A stretch of 64,000 bases of DNA. It comes from Trichoplax sp. H2 (lineage: Eukaryota; Placozoa; Uniplacotomia; Trichoplacea). A model generated the notes under the pieces. It did no database searches and was not told the DNA's origin. It saw only the letters and a list, made by a program, of their open reading frames with translations. The translations under genes and the position numbers were made by a program. This document shows, piece after piece, positions 1 through 13,300 of this stretch (position 1 is its first letter; each line of letters begins with the position of its first letter). Where the stretch lies: the NCBI GenBank assembly GCA_003344405.1, contig NOWV01000058.1, forward strand, positions 352,438 to 416,437. The letters are read 5' to 3'.

Positions 1-3000
1 ATTCCATTATCACCTTTAATCATGGTAGGCAGCCATGCCCTTTATGCTCATTCTAAAGTCAATCTCCTGTGAATAGATGATGTTGATTTTGTCTTGTAGA
101 CTGTCCCCAATTATTTCTTTGATTGATTTGTCTATTTAAATTGTTATTGGTAGATAATAAGAGGTAGAGATGATAGGATTAGAATCCGCCATTGTTATGA
201 TGATGTTGAAATATTGTCTAATTCTTCATCTTATGACAACTGTGTCCAGCTTGTGAAGGAAGATTAGAATACAATCGTGAACATGCAATATGGTCCTCCC
301 ATAGTACTATCATAGGGAGAGAGTGGGCTAGTTCAAGCTATTCTAGTTGGAGAAAAAATGCAATTGCATTGTTGTATATTGATTTAAGTGATTGTCATGA
401 AAATGAGATCATCAGCGATAGATTAATACGGGTTAGCATAAATTAATATTATTCATGTGGTTAATATCAAGAAAATCTATCAACTTAGAATGAAAGGAGA
501 AAAAATAATAATTTATTGACGTTGCATTGATCCAGTAAGCTCCTTTCTGTCTATTGATAAAGACAAGTACCATTAAGTCTATACGGTTATCATCATGATG
601 ATAGTAATGAAAATGTCCATTTTTTATTATTTTTTTTCTCCTCTTCCCTACCCCCTTCTTTTCATCTATTTTATTCATTAATTGTTGCCAGATGATCAAA
701 AGCCATTATTATTATCCTTTGACATTATAGATTCTTGTTCAATAGCACCCAAAGAACAAGTATTTTATATCTAACTTGATAGTTTTAATAGGATAAAAGT
801 CCAACGACTTCGTCACTAGCAAACAATTTGTTTTCATCTCTCACTTTCGTCATTATCATACTTTGATACAAGTGGCCAAGATCTAATCTACTGTCAATAA
901 AATAATGTAAAATTAATATCCGACTTCATAGTCTATTTTTTTCTTTTATACTAGCCATCATTATTGTTACTTTAAGTATACTTTTTCTATATACATTCAT
1001 ATCTATTATTTGTTCACAGTTGCAGGCATTTCCTGAGTCTATCCAGGCGTCCATATTAGCTGTATGCGCGCTAATCGATCCCACACCTTCGTCGACTAGC
1101 ATAACATCCAACTTCAATTAACTCATCAATTGATCTACATTCTAGCCATTTCCATTGCATCTAACTGACAAGTCTACTCCTGTTTTACTCTATCTATATC
1201 CTACATCAAGTTTTTAATAAGAAGATTTCAATTTGGCCAATTAATAATTCCATTAAACAAGCATCATTGATGTGTTATTGAGCTGTTAAAGGCCAACATG
1301 TCGTATTGAAAGCAGGTTGATAAATATAAACAACGATTCATGACTTGGACTACTTTTTCTTCCTCCTTTTTGCCATTATAAAATTGATTCATGACTTGTT
1401 GGATAGATAAAGACGATAAGGTAAGCTGCTACCTATCTTAGCTTTTAATTTTGCTATGGACATGGATTGAATTTATTCTTAATGTTGCCATCTTAGACAT
1501 GAATAACGTACTTGAATTGTACTCGCATACTATCTATAGTTGAGACGATGAGGAAGAGAATCAACATGATCTATCATCTTCCTTGCTAATCCGTCGTCTT
1601 CCTTACTTCTCTTCAACCTGATGAATAATTTTTTTTCTACAATTACTATCTATCCTATCCACTAGTCAGGATATATTGACAAAGCAGATATAAGTAGTAC
1701 CCTTGCCACAAGCAATATTATGGGATCATTTGTATCTTTAATTATTCTACGTCTATAACACGAGCAAATAGGATGCTGAGGATAGATCATCATAATTGCT
1801 GATTCTATTTCCTGTCCCTGAATAACATCTCATATTACTAATTCTTTATTTATAAACTAGAATCCGTAGTTTATTTGATAGAAAAAATCTATACTATTTT
1901 CAAGTAGTAATCCTATCCGATGGAGGGCTACGGTGTTTACATGGTTAAAAGGCTTGGCTATTCAGGAATAAGGGATATGATAGCATCAGGATGGCCTTTA
2001 AAATGATGATTGTGCTATGAGCTAGTAATAAGACAACACTATTTCTATCGTTAAAATAACAGTTTTAATAGCTTGTTTACCTCATATAGAAATATAAAGT
2101 GATTATTTACCATACTATAAGCGGCCTGCCTAAATCATATTAGTAACAAATTAGTCATGTTACAAGGTTCAATTCGATCTATATGCATAGAATATGGACA
2201 GAGAAAGTCGTGACAACGATCACGTATCTTCTAGGCAATTTTGATTAACATCAAAATATTGCTTTCGATCATCAAGCAAATAGAACTTTCATCCATTCTA
2301 GCCGTTGGAAATAAAAAATGATTCATGCATTTTCTGAGAAACTACAAAAAGATTGTCAAAATAAATAATCTAGGTGGGAAATAGACCGCAATTAGATTAT
2401 CCTACGTCCATAAAATTATGGAGAAAGAATGCTTGAGATGTCAATCAGTCATTATGAAGTAATTGAACAACATTTGGCCATTTCTATCCCTTAATCATTC
2501 TAACAAGCTGGTAATCATCCTCATAATTTGTTACCCTTTTTAGGGAAATGGTACAGATTCTTTAGTCTATGTACTGTATAAATTGATCTACAATATCGAT
2601 AGCAGTCTAAGTATTTCATTCTGGTCATGAAACAGCATTGGGGCATTTCCTATTGCTCAATTATCCCAACGTGAGCCTATCTGTCAAATAGGATGGTAAT
2701 AATTATAATGATTCGTGTTACCTTCAAGCAATGAAGGAAAATAGTTGTCTTTGTCGAAATAGGAAGCTATTTCTACTTAGATCAATCTATGTATCTAGCA
2801 ATCATTCTAACTAATAATTCAAGTTGCCCTGAAGGAAGTCAGAAAAATATTGCAGTTCTTTTCGTCCAAATAAGAATCTATCTTGGTTTGAAACAGTTCA
2901 TGCATTTAAAAAGATGTTATGAAAGATTTCAGACGCAATAAGTTGTTCATCTTCTATCGGAGTTTACGCTTTAAAACCTTTTAATCCTTTCGACTTTACT

Positions 3001-3014
3001 ATTTTTGATTTACT

Positions 3015-3490
3015 AACATTGCTCTCCTGTTCAGTTGGTCGCTAATTTACTTTACTAGCACAGCTCTCTGTTCAAGTTGATCGCTACGTTTGCCTTACCA
3101 ACACAGCTCTCCTGTTCAAGTTGATCGCTAATTTTACTTTGCTACCACAGCTCTCTGTTCAAGTTAATCGCTACTTTTGCCTTACTAGCACAGCTCTCCT
3201 ATTTAAAGTTTTAATTGCTGTTTCCACATAGCGAGTAAAACTCTTTTGCTGAAGATTTTGATCGTTATTTCCACGTATGAGTATAACTCTATTACTGAAG
3301 ATTTTAATCACTACTTCTACTTGACAAGCACCACCCTCCAATTGAAGATTTTGATTGCTATTTCCACTTTGCTAGTATAACTCTCTGGTTCTCGATTTCA
3401 ATCACTATTCCACATGATAATCACAACTCTCCTGTTCAAAGTCTCGATCGCTATTTCCACTTGACGAGCACAGATCCTGTTAAAGTGGAT
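3015..3490. repeat. minisatellite, unit about 44 bp, about 10 copies
   Basis: Words such as CACAGCTCTCCTGTTCAAG followed by TTGATCGCTA recur every 43-50 bases. The first four units are clear and later ones are increasingly diverged and length-variable. Confidence 0.75.
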
Positions 3491-4479
3491 TCATACTATT
3501 TAAATAAGCTCCTTATTAAAATAGATTGTCTAACATTTGTTAGCAGTACCGCTTTAATTAGGTTATAAAGGGATGAGAAAGAAACGAGTGCAAGATTTTA
3601 CATGATGGTATCCAAAGATCACGATAGAAATCATCCTATTTGTGTCTTTTCCAATCCTGATACAAAATGGATGATGAACTGTAGTCAATAACCCTCATAC
3701 TCTTGATAGATTATAAGAGGATTAGAGTTGCCGCGACTTGAAATGCTTTATTTGAGTTTAAAGGGAGAAGAGCTCTTCAGTAACATGTCATGTGTCTGCC
3801 CAAGGGCTTTTAATGCGTTGGCTATCGTCGAAATCTACAGTATTTATTTATCTTAGGGCATTGGCATATTTACTTCATTAAAGAAAGCAAACGGCTGCAA
3901 AAATCCTCAGTGATCGTATTCTTCCTAACTCTTTGAGTTGTAAATCCATTAGATACGCTAGCATAGTAGTTTTAAAATAAAATGATGGACCAAGTCAAAC
4001 GAATCCATTACGGCTACGAGCTTGATCCTTCCTTCATGGCCAAGGTAAATGGATTTAATGAACTCATTGGTTTTCTTTCCTTTCGTCCGTATTTTAATAC
4101 CTACTTTACCATCTATGAACGCTATTTGAAATAAATTCTTCATTCTTAGATAGTAATTGCAGGCGAAGAGACAATAACTAGCAAATGTTCTCTGCGATAT
4201 TGATTGTATAAGTGAAATAGCCTAAAACGAGTAAGAAAAAACAAAGATCAAAGTTAATTTTTCCTTATGTCAACAAATTCACTCACCAGCCAAGGATGAC
4301 TAAAATTGTTTACTAGTGATCTATTCCATCTCCATCTTGACGCTATCTTATTCAAGTAGAGAAATAAAGGCAATAACCGTAACAGGCCTCTTTCAATGCC
4401 TATTCGATTCTTTCCTTATAAATATTTTAACTCGATCTATGGACAGCTATCAAAATCGATCGGTAAAACTGTAAGATCT

Positions 4480-5345
4480 CCATTTTTTTGAAGTTAATTA
4501 GATAGTTTTTAAGAATTTTGGACCCTATTTTAGTCACCATTTTTGCCGACATTGCCACCAGGAATAACCTGTAAAAGTAGTCTATCATTATCATCATCAG
4601 GCCTAGATTCTTATTTAGCTAATTATCAATTTATAAGATGCTGCGTAGATTGAAAATTTCCCTTCCATACCATGTATCATCAATGACTGATGAGTTAACG
4701 GCCTGGGACAAGTTTTGAGAATAGGCTATGCTAGTGTAGTAACCAAATTAAGATTATTTTACCTGCATTTTAGCAGCATGGCTTCCCCAAATTTCTAGTT
4801 TACTTCCCTTATCCGTTGTGATTAAAGATCACAACAGGTAGAAATCGGCTATATAAGCAGACCGAGACATGATATATCCATTAACCTTCATTAGATACTT
4901 AGACCCGAATTTTCCATATCATTTTAACTATCCTTTTAAATATTCTTTCTGATCCACTAGACGTGATCAAGTCCCAGCCTAATTATGATTCTTGTATAGT
5001 GTATTATTCACAGTTGAGGCTGAGATAGGAATAATCTGTAAATGAAGTTAGTCCATCATGGTCATCATCAAGACTATATCTGTATTTTACGAATTGCCAA
5101 TTTATAAAATGGCTACATAGATAGACAATGTTCCTTGTATTGAATGTATCATCATGATTGATGAGCTAAGGGATAGCGATAAATTATGAGAATAGGGTAC
5201 ACTAGCAATCAAATCATATTATTTTACTTGTAGTTTTTCAACAAATGGCTTCCCTACTTTCTACTTTCCCTTATCCCTCTCTACCTGTAATTGATGACCA
5301 AAACAGGCAGAAATCAGCGAGGCTAACAGAGCGAGATATCGGGTG
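4480..5345. repeat. diverged tandem duplication, period about 467 bp
   Basis: Two consecutive copies share ordered anchors: GGAATAACCTGTAAA near 4561 against GGAATAATCTGTAAA near 5028, and TGGCTTCCC followed by CTTCCCTTATCC near 4780 against the same words near 5246. Both spacings are about 467 bases. Copies differ by many substitutions and small indels. Confidence 0.7.
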
Positions 5346-5499
5346 ACCAATAACCCTTTGAGTTCCTACTAATTCAACTTGGAGTTATTAAAATTGAGCA
5401 AATTTCTAGCGTGTACCATGACTTTTAGTGCTACGGTACTCCATATCGCTACTACTTTGAGCTAAAATGGCTACATGGATGCTTAGGTTTCAAAACTTG

Positions 5500-5900
5500 G
5501 ACAACGCTTTAGATATCGTTGCTAATTAATGAGGAAATTAACAGAATCACATACTTTGACAGAACACCATAATGGGAGCTCTATTTCTTTAAAGGTTTAC
5601 TCAACAGGTTTAGGATTATATTCCTGAGCAAGTCTTGAACGCGATCATGCCTTAATATATTGCGCTCATTTTGCCTTGATATTCTTCCTAATAAAGAAGC
5701 TAATAGATTACATGCTTTGACAGAATATCATGATGAGTACTCTATTTCTTGGAAGGTTCATCCAATAGTTTTAAGATTGTATTCTTGAGCAAGTCTTGAA
5801 CACAATCATGCCTTAAAATATTTAGTTCATTTCTGCCTTGTAGTTGATTGAACATATTCAGTGTTTTATTGCTGAAAAGGTTTCTGACAGAGTTATGCTT
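5500..5900. repeat. tandem repeat, period about 161 bp
   Basis: The word ACTTTGACAGAA near 5551 recurs as GCTTTGACAGAA near 5712, and each is followed in order by CTCTATTTCTT, GAGCAAGTCTTGAAC and TCATGCCTTAA. A remnant of a third copy is near 5890. Confidence 0.65.
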
Positions 5901-6839
5901 TGAAATCTTTCATTCATTGCTCTTAATGTAAACTGAATCCATTCAGGATTCTATTTTTTAGGAGATACTTGAATAAAAAATGGAAAATCTTTCTATTTGG
6001 TCTACGTCCATGTACTATTAGAATTGATCTTTGCTATTAACGGGGAAGGAGGATTATTCCCTTATTTTGTAAAGCAGCCTTAATCATTTCAATAACTTGT
6101 GAAGTAGACAGATAAATGTTCAATCTTCCCGTTTAATCTACGTACGTATGCTAATGGAATCAATACGTACTATTAAAAGGAATGAGGATCATTCCGATAT
6201 TCGATAAAACTGCCTTAATCCTTAGCCGTTAAATTTATGCATATAGATAGATTTGTTTCAATCCCATTCAAAATGAGCCCTATCTTATGCAATAAGGACG
6301 CCAATTATCTAAGGATGAAAAGAGTTACGCCACAAAGTTCTATAATGCATTCCACTGCCTTATAATTAATAGTCAATATTGACCTAATTGAAACGTGATA
6401 AATTCTCCTTCGTTCATCTCCTGCTGATCAGATAGGTCTGCCTTTCCTATTCATGAATAACTCATCATGAACGACATAACATGCTCAATTAGACTCTGCA
6501 GTGATATTTCGTACATTATACTAAATCATTGAACATCTTTCAATTAACCCTAAAGATGGATTAACTAAATAAATAACCTTCTAGAAACCCAAACTCTTTT
6601 CTTACTAAATGACATTTTATTGATAGAAGCACATTGTTTGAACTCAATCATTCCCATCGAATCCTATACAAGTGCTTTTAGGCATGGTAGAAATATCTTT
6701 ATTGCTGAATAACTTTTTTTAAATCACAAAAGAAGATTCTATAGAGGTACTCTATCCACATATTATAAATATTCTATGATTTTAGTTTTATATGGTATGG
6801 TACTCCAATTTCAATCTCATAGGAAGGAAAGCCTACCAT

Positions 6840-7640
6840 AGAGGATGCGAATATTCCATCGTTGACTGATATTGAGTATTTCTAATTTCATTCATAAACT
6901 GCCAAACTGCCGTAGCCTCTGCTATATGCGACTTTAAGAATTTAATAGATAATTACTCCATCATACTTTATTGATATTTAACGTTTCTAATTTTATTCAT
7001 CAATTTGACATATAGTGCTTAAAGATGAATCTCCTGCAATTGATAGAGAATTCCATTAAACATTATATTGCTTTACAGATGTTTAGTACTTTAATTCCAT
7101 CTCTAAGCTGTCAATCAAAGTCTTAACTTCTATTCCGCACGACGGAAAGGATATTATACTGTTCGATAGATTTAGTTATAATTGGGTTTCCAAGTAGATC
7201 CATAAACAGACAAATTACTCCTTAAGTTCATTCTTATACGATTGAAGCAATATACCACGCGAATATAAGTATTCCCATCACTTTGTTGATATTTGGTATT
7301 TCTAATTTAATCCCGTAAAAGTGACAATCTATGCTTACGATTAAAAGTATAGTAAAGCCAATTAGTTTGTCGATTTATAGAATTCAAGATTTTATTGCAT
7401 ATAATTCTCCACAGCCGGAAGCTACTGTGTAAAAATAAATCTTGACAATGCTGTATATGTATATTATATAAATATTCGATCACTTTGTTGATATTTGACA
7501 TTTCTAATTTCACCCATAAAAGCGCCAATCTATACTAAATCCAATCTGACAATTAAAGAGGGCAGTAAAGCTAATTGATTTGTCCTTATGCAAAATTCAA
7601 GGTTTTAATTCATACATCTCACTACTGACAAAAACTATTA
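6840..7640. repeat. degenerate tandem repeat with TTGATATTT-TTTCTAATTT core
   Basis: The phrase CATCACTTTGTTGATATTT, then TTTCTAATTT, occurs near 6855, 6958, 7272 and 7468 with substitutions. This suggests a unit of about 100 or 200 bases. Old and heavily diverged. Confidence 0.55.
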
Positions 7641-8468
7641 CGTAAAAATAATCTTAAAATCAGAACTAAATACTAACGTAAACAAGTAGGTTAATATACC
7701 AAAATGTAACTTTTATCCATCCTCTTTACTCTATTCCTTTTACTTAATTCGAAAACTGGCTAAATCAGATCTTAGTATCTATCTACGTAGAGGTAAATTA
7801 AGTTTTAGAATAATATGACTAACTATCACTACTACACATAGATAAATAATCAAAATCAACTATCCTCTTACAATGTTGTTGGAGATTTTATGCCACCTAA
7901 TCAAGTTTCATTTTTATGCTGTAAGCGTATAGTTTTGATAATTAAAGAAATTAGAGTAGTATTTCCTATTGTTCAAGCTTCCTGTCATTAAACCATCAAT
8001 ACTATCGAATCTCAACTGATTTACTCATTGCCTATTAATGCCAATCGTGACACAAATTTACTTTTGTTTTTATTTTACATTCACTAACCAAATATCTTCT
8101 TTCTTCTTTCTATCAGTGTTAGGTTAGAATTATCTGCTACAAATCGATAATTGCAAGTACTCAATCCTACTCCCATTGGTAAGGCAGCCAAAATTGAATT
8201 TTTTTCATTATTATTGATCCAACTATACTGATCCAATCGACATTGTGGCTGAAGTCAGGTAAATAATATCGATACTTTAATACGCCTTAGTTTCGTTACA
8301 TAAGGAATCTTATTTTATACCATCTCTACTACATCCTATTATTACTTCTTTTAGGAGAGAAAGCATACTAGAACTACACAATTTGGTGAATTCAAATATT
8401 TTGCGATTAATATTGCAAATAAATTTACACACATAGTGAAATAGAAGTCCAACTCACTAAATTTAGCA

Positions 8469-10347
8469 ATGCCACGATTTGCAAAGGGCAAAGCCGTCAA
8501 CGGTGGCAAATCTCAAATAAAGCAAAATAATCAGACACAAAATGCAAACCATTATAGTGATAACGGAGTAGTTAATGACAAAAATAGCGATGATATCATG
8601 GAACTTACCTATGATGTTAACTCTTTCTCCAATGCTATGACACGACTGAAAGAATCTCTAAAAAATCGCAAAAGTAAGTCTTTGATAATCTAGGATGAAG
8701 ATTCAGATATCTAAGGTATCTTATAATTTGAAAATCAAATTCAGTTAATAAGACAAATGGAAAAATTAAGATACTTAAATAGATAAAAAACTAAATTCTT
8801 CAAGAAATTGAAAATCTATCATTCCTATTTTATAACCAAGACGTGATAATGGCTATCTAAAATTATACTCGTAACTATAACCAAGATAGGTTGAGCACCG
8901 TCAAAAATATACTTTTGTGATAAGATGACATACTACGACTGAATCCACAATGTAATTTATCAATCCTATTTAAAACCAAGACGTGTTAATAGCCATCTAA
9001 ATTATACTTGTAATTATAGCCCAGATAGGATTGAGCACCATCAGTAAATATATTTGCAGTAAGATAAAATGTAAAAACTAAATTTAATTTCCTTCTTAAC
9101 TTCTCTTCTAATATAGGCAATAATGATGATTCTATAGAAGAATGGGTAGGTGAAGTTGTTAGTATTTTAAAAAGAATTACTGAAAAAAATACGGATTTGG
9201 TATCCAATTCTGAAATAATGACATCGACTAGGACACTATTGCTTAAAGTTAACGGTAATAAAAGAATTTATTTCCATATAGAAGTACTATCAGAATAGTC
9301 CTGCTAATCATTACCACGTAAATAATTGAATTAATTAGCCAGAATTGAAAATCTTATCAACGTGTACCATTTCTATCTTCTTGCCTAGATTACAGCATCA
9401 ATGAATGTACAGAAAAAGAGGTTATTGAAGCTGCAGTTCATTTAGAATTAGCTCTTACCGATGGGTAAGTACAGATTATGAATTTTTCTCTCACAAGACC
9501 AGTTACAGTTGTTTCTTCAATCCTACTCGCTTTAATGTAGGCATTCTAATTTAGATTTAAAAATAATCAATATAAAATTTAAACGCATTTCGTAAGACTG
9601 TTTAGAGAAACCTTCCCTACTTTATTCTGCTTTAGTATTAACAAATATATTTATTGATTTAGATATAAAAATCAATAAAATTTCGATTTCGCAATTTAGA
9701 GAATCTCTTTACCTTTTTTCATTTCTAGCGTTGCCAAATCGGTTAAAGTCTACTTTAGATCTAAATCAGTAAAAGTTAAATATTTTTCATATGGCGATTT
9801 AGAGAAATTTTTTCTCTATTAATAAAAATACTAAGGACTAAATTAGATTTCACTCCTTAAAATATATTCGTATACGTAATAACATAGGACCATTTCGAGA
9901 AACTCTGAAACTCTTCTCTCACTAATGAATACTTCCTTTTAATTTTATCAATATCACAATTCTAGTTTAGATGCAAATCAGTAAATTTAGATGCATTTTG
10001 CTAGATAGTTTCAGTATTTTCTTCGTCTTTTATTATTGTTCAGCATCACCAATACCGTTCCTCTGCTTTAGACTTTAATTGCTAAAATTTTCTTAACAAT
10101 CTACCATCTAATTCTTCTTTGGCATTAGTATATAAATCGTGTCTGGCGCAAATTGTCAAGCTTAACTTACTTCTTCAAATATCTAATAAATCTCTATAGA
10201 ATTACCGATTTAATTGACGATCAAAGTGAGAACAATGATTTAGAGAGCGACAGCAAAGAATCCAACACAAATGATAGCCAAATAGATATTTCTCCTGGTA
10301 GTATTGATTATTTACAATCTAAAGCAGCAGGGACTCGAGATAGAGGT

Positions 10348-10383
<36 letters not shown>

Positions 10384-13300
10384 ATTTTAAAGAAATATAG
10401 AGGCATTTTTTTTAATTATTAATTTTGAAGTAATAGCCGCCCTAATTAATATTTACCAATCAATTTCATCATTATCAACACCCAAAATAAGTATAGTCCT
10501 GGCTAATATTTCTTTATGTCATTGGTTTTTTTTAGATGTTCTAAACTTAAACATTTCTCATCTATGATACCTTTAATTCGCTTCTTTATTAGTACATAGT
10601 AAAGATCCGCAAGCTATCGATCATTTGCTGCAAAAAACTGACAACAGCATGGAAATATCCTTACAGGTAGATCAGCCGAGAAAAGCGAAAGAAAAAGACA
10701 TCAATTTGAATTTCTATATTACGGTATTGCTAAATTTAACTCGTTTCCTTCGCTTTTGATGATAGTATGCGAAGTCTTGGCTAAAATATGCTAAGGAAAT
10801 ATCTACGTATGTTGAGAAGAGGTCAAGACTAGGTTAGAACACTATTTTATATTCTCATTATTCTTAGACTTCAATTAGAGGTCTATAGGAGCAATCTATC
10901 AAGAAGCTCAGATAGCTCAAATTATTTATAACACATAAATATTCCATTTTAGAATTGGATTATGCTAAAAGTTTAAGTAAATTAGCCCAACAAACACGCC
11001 AGGCTATAACCGAAGAGGTAGATACACAATAAATGAGTCATTTTATTTAATTTGATATTTGAAAATTTTAGCTCAAGCATGACAGCGAAATAATAAAATA
11101 CCCCATAATATATCATTTTCCAATCCTATTTTTACATTTTCTATAAACTTGTAGCCATTCCTGCCATTGCAGTCCGTCTTTTGTACCTCCGTAGACAGTG
11201 TAAGCGCCGTACATGATAGAAAAAGAATTTAACACCATACTCAAAATTATGTAAAGTGATATATTATTTCAAATTATCCTTTTGTAATATAGGATATTGA
11301 ATATAGTAACGTTGTTCAACAACTATACAACAACCAATTGAACTTGAAATTTACTGAGGTGAGTTAACTCATATATATACCGTACATACTTATCAATCCT
11401 AAATCTACGCTGCTGTTCGTTGTAGAAATATAGAACTCATAATTATAATTTGACTATTAAAAGAAGAATTAAAGCTAGTATAACAAAATGTAACAGATTT
11501 TAACTGAACGTCAGCTTAAGTAATTCAAATATGATTTCGTTCATGAAAGATAGGATAACATATATATACATGCTTGTTAGCGAATTTTCAGCATCTATTC
11601 CAATGAGAAGATATACGAAACGAGAATTTTTCATTTTTCGCAGAATTATTCTACATTCAGTCATATATTTCCGCAAATAATCCTTACATTTCAATTAGAA
11701 GATCATTTAAGATATGAAGTGGGAATCCTTTTTCAAAAGCAATTTTAGAGCAATTTTCCGCGTAATTTAATAGTATCATAGCTAAAGACTGCTCCGTACG
11801 CGAAAATTTTTGATATCTTATAAAAGGGGCTTAAAGCGTCAAATTTTGAGTCGTGCTATGCAATAATACATTGATAGACTAATAGAAAAATTGGCTAATA
11901 GTTAAAAGCGACGCAATAATCGTAAACTTAGGACATTTTTTTATGAGTATAAAACATGAGACTCAATGCGATTGTATGTTATAAACCTGTAGAAAGAGTT
12001 GAGTACCGTAACTAATAGCTAAAAATTGTACAATAATCACAAATTTGATCCTCTTGTAAATATTAACCATCAAATTCATCTTAGTAATGATATATTATGC
12101 GATACAGTGCCGCAACTAATAGTTAAAAGTTGTGCAAAAACCAGCAATTTGATCCTCTTGTGAATATTAAGCATCAAACCTATCGTAGCAATGATACTAT
12201 GCGATACGATATATCTAGATTTATAAAATGAGTATAAACTGAAAATTGTCAATTTTAGACAATTTATTGCATATATATTATTATTAGTGATGTGTAATAT
12301 TTATTATATCCATTAAAATAAGTATAAATCTGGGCAAACATGACAGAGCTGAATTGCTTAGTAAATATCTTTATATAAAGAATATTGCCATAACTCCTAG
12401 ACTTTAATCCATATTATATTTCTTTAAACTATTATTATTTACAGCCATTAAATACAAGACGAAATGAGCATGATGCAGCTAGAAAAATTCTTAAAGATAG
12501 TTGGATGAAATTAGACAAGAAATATGTAAGTTCTAATCTTTCATCTACCTCAAATTTTACTTGAAGGTCTTTACAAATCTTTACGATCATCAAAGGCCAT
12601 TTAATAATAAACTGAACTAAAGTGAAACTTTAATTCAAAATATTTAGCAAGATGCAAAGAATAATATCAAAAAAGCCAAGAATAATTATAAAGCAAGAGT
12701 GCAAGAACATGTGAAGGCAAGCTACTTTTCGAGTTTTATTTCACACTACAAACTCTTACTCCTACCGTAGATTACTTTATAGTAACATCTATAGTAAACT
12801 CTATGACTGTATTTTTACATCCACGGTTATTTTAAATTTGCTTGATATTTCGTAGTGTTCAATTTTTAAGCTCGTACCTTAGACTTTAATAATATTGTTC
12901 AACTATTTTCGCTCTACATTTTTCAAACTTAAATGTCATTAGTTCTCCCTTCCTAGCTCGCATTTAGGATATTGTCACTGCTATAGACTAGAAGAGTTTG
13001 TCAAAGATGCTTTCTGGGCATTTTTACAATTTCCATTTCCTAATGTCTTATTGTATCAAATTCAGTCATCCAAATAATGCAAAAGTGTAAATTAAATCGT
13101 AAATTCTCATAGATATTGAGTAACTTTATAGCATAATGTAGTATCAACAAATATGCTAGCAGTAGTGACAATTTAATCAATTTTAAATCTGTAACAATCT
13201 TCAAATATCTATTCAAACAATACTAGTAACAGAATAATCTAAACAGAACAACATATCACATATAAGAGCTATAGAATATCAAGTCATTAAGTTGTGGGTT

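Larger units (their letters stand above)
1..8468. other. gene-poor, repeat-rich region
   Basis: No coding exon could be supported on either strand: the open frames are short, show no family motifs and cannot be joined by plausible splice sites. The stretch is built largely of degenerate tandem repeats, listed separately at about 3.0-3.5, 4.5-5.3, 5.5-5.9 and 6.8-7.6 kb. It could hold 5' noncoding exons or the promoter of the RhoGAP gene that starts at 8469, but nothing specific was recognised. Confidence 0.55.

Noticed and set aside
926-1117. Open frame on the minus strand
   Set aside because: Only 63 codons, no motif and no splice partners in a repeat-rich region.
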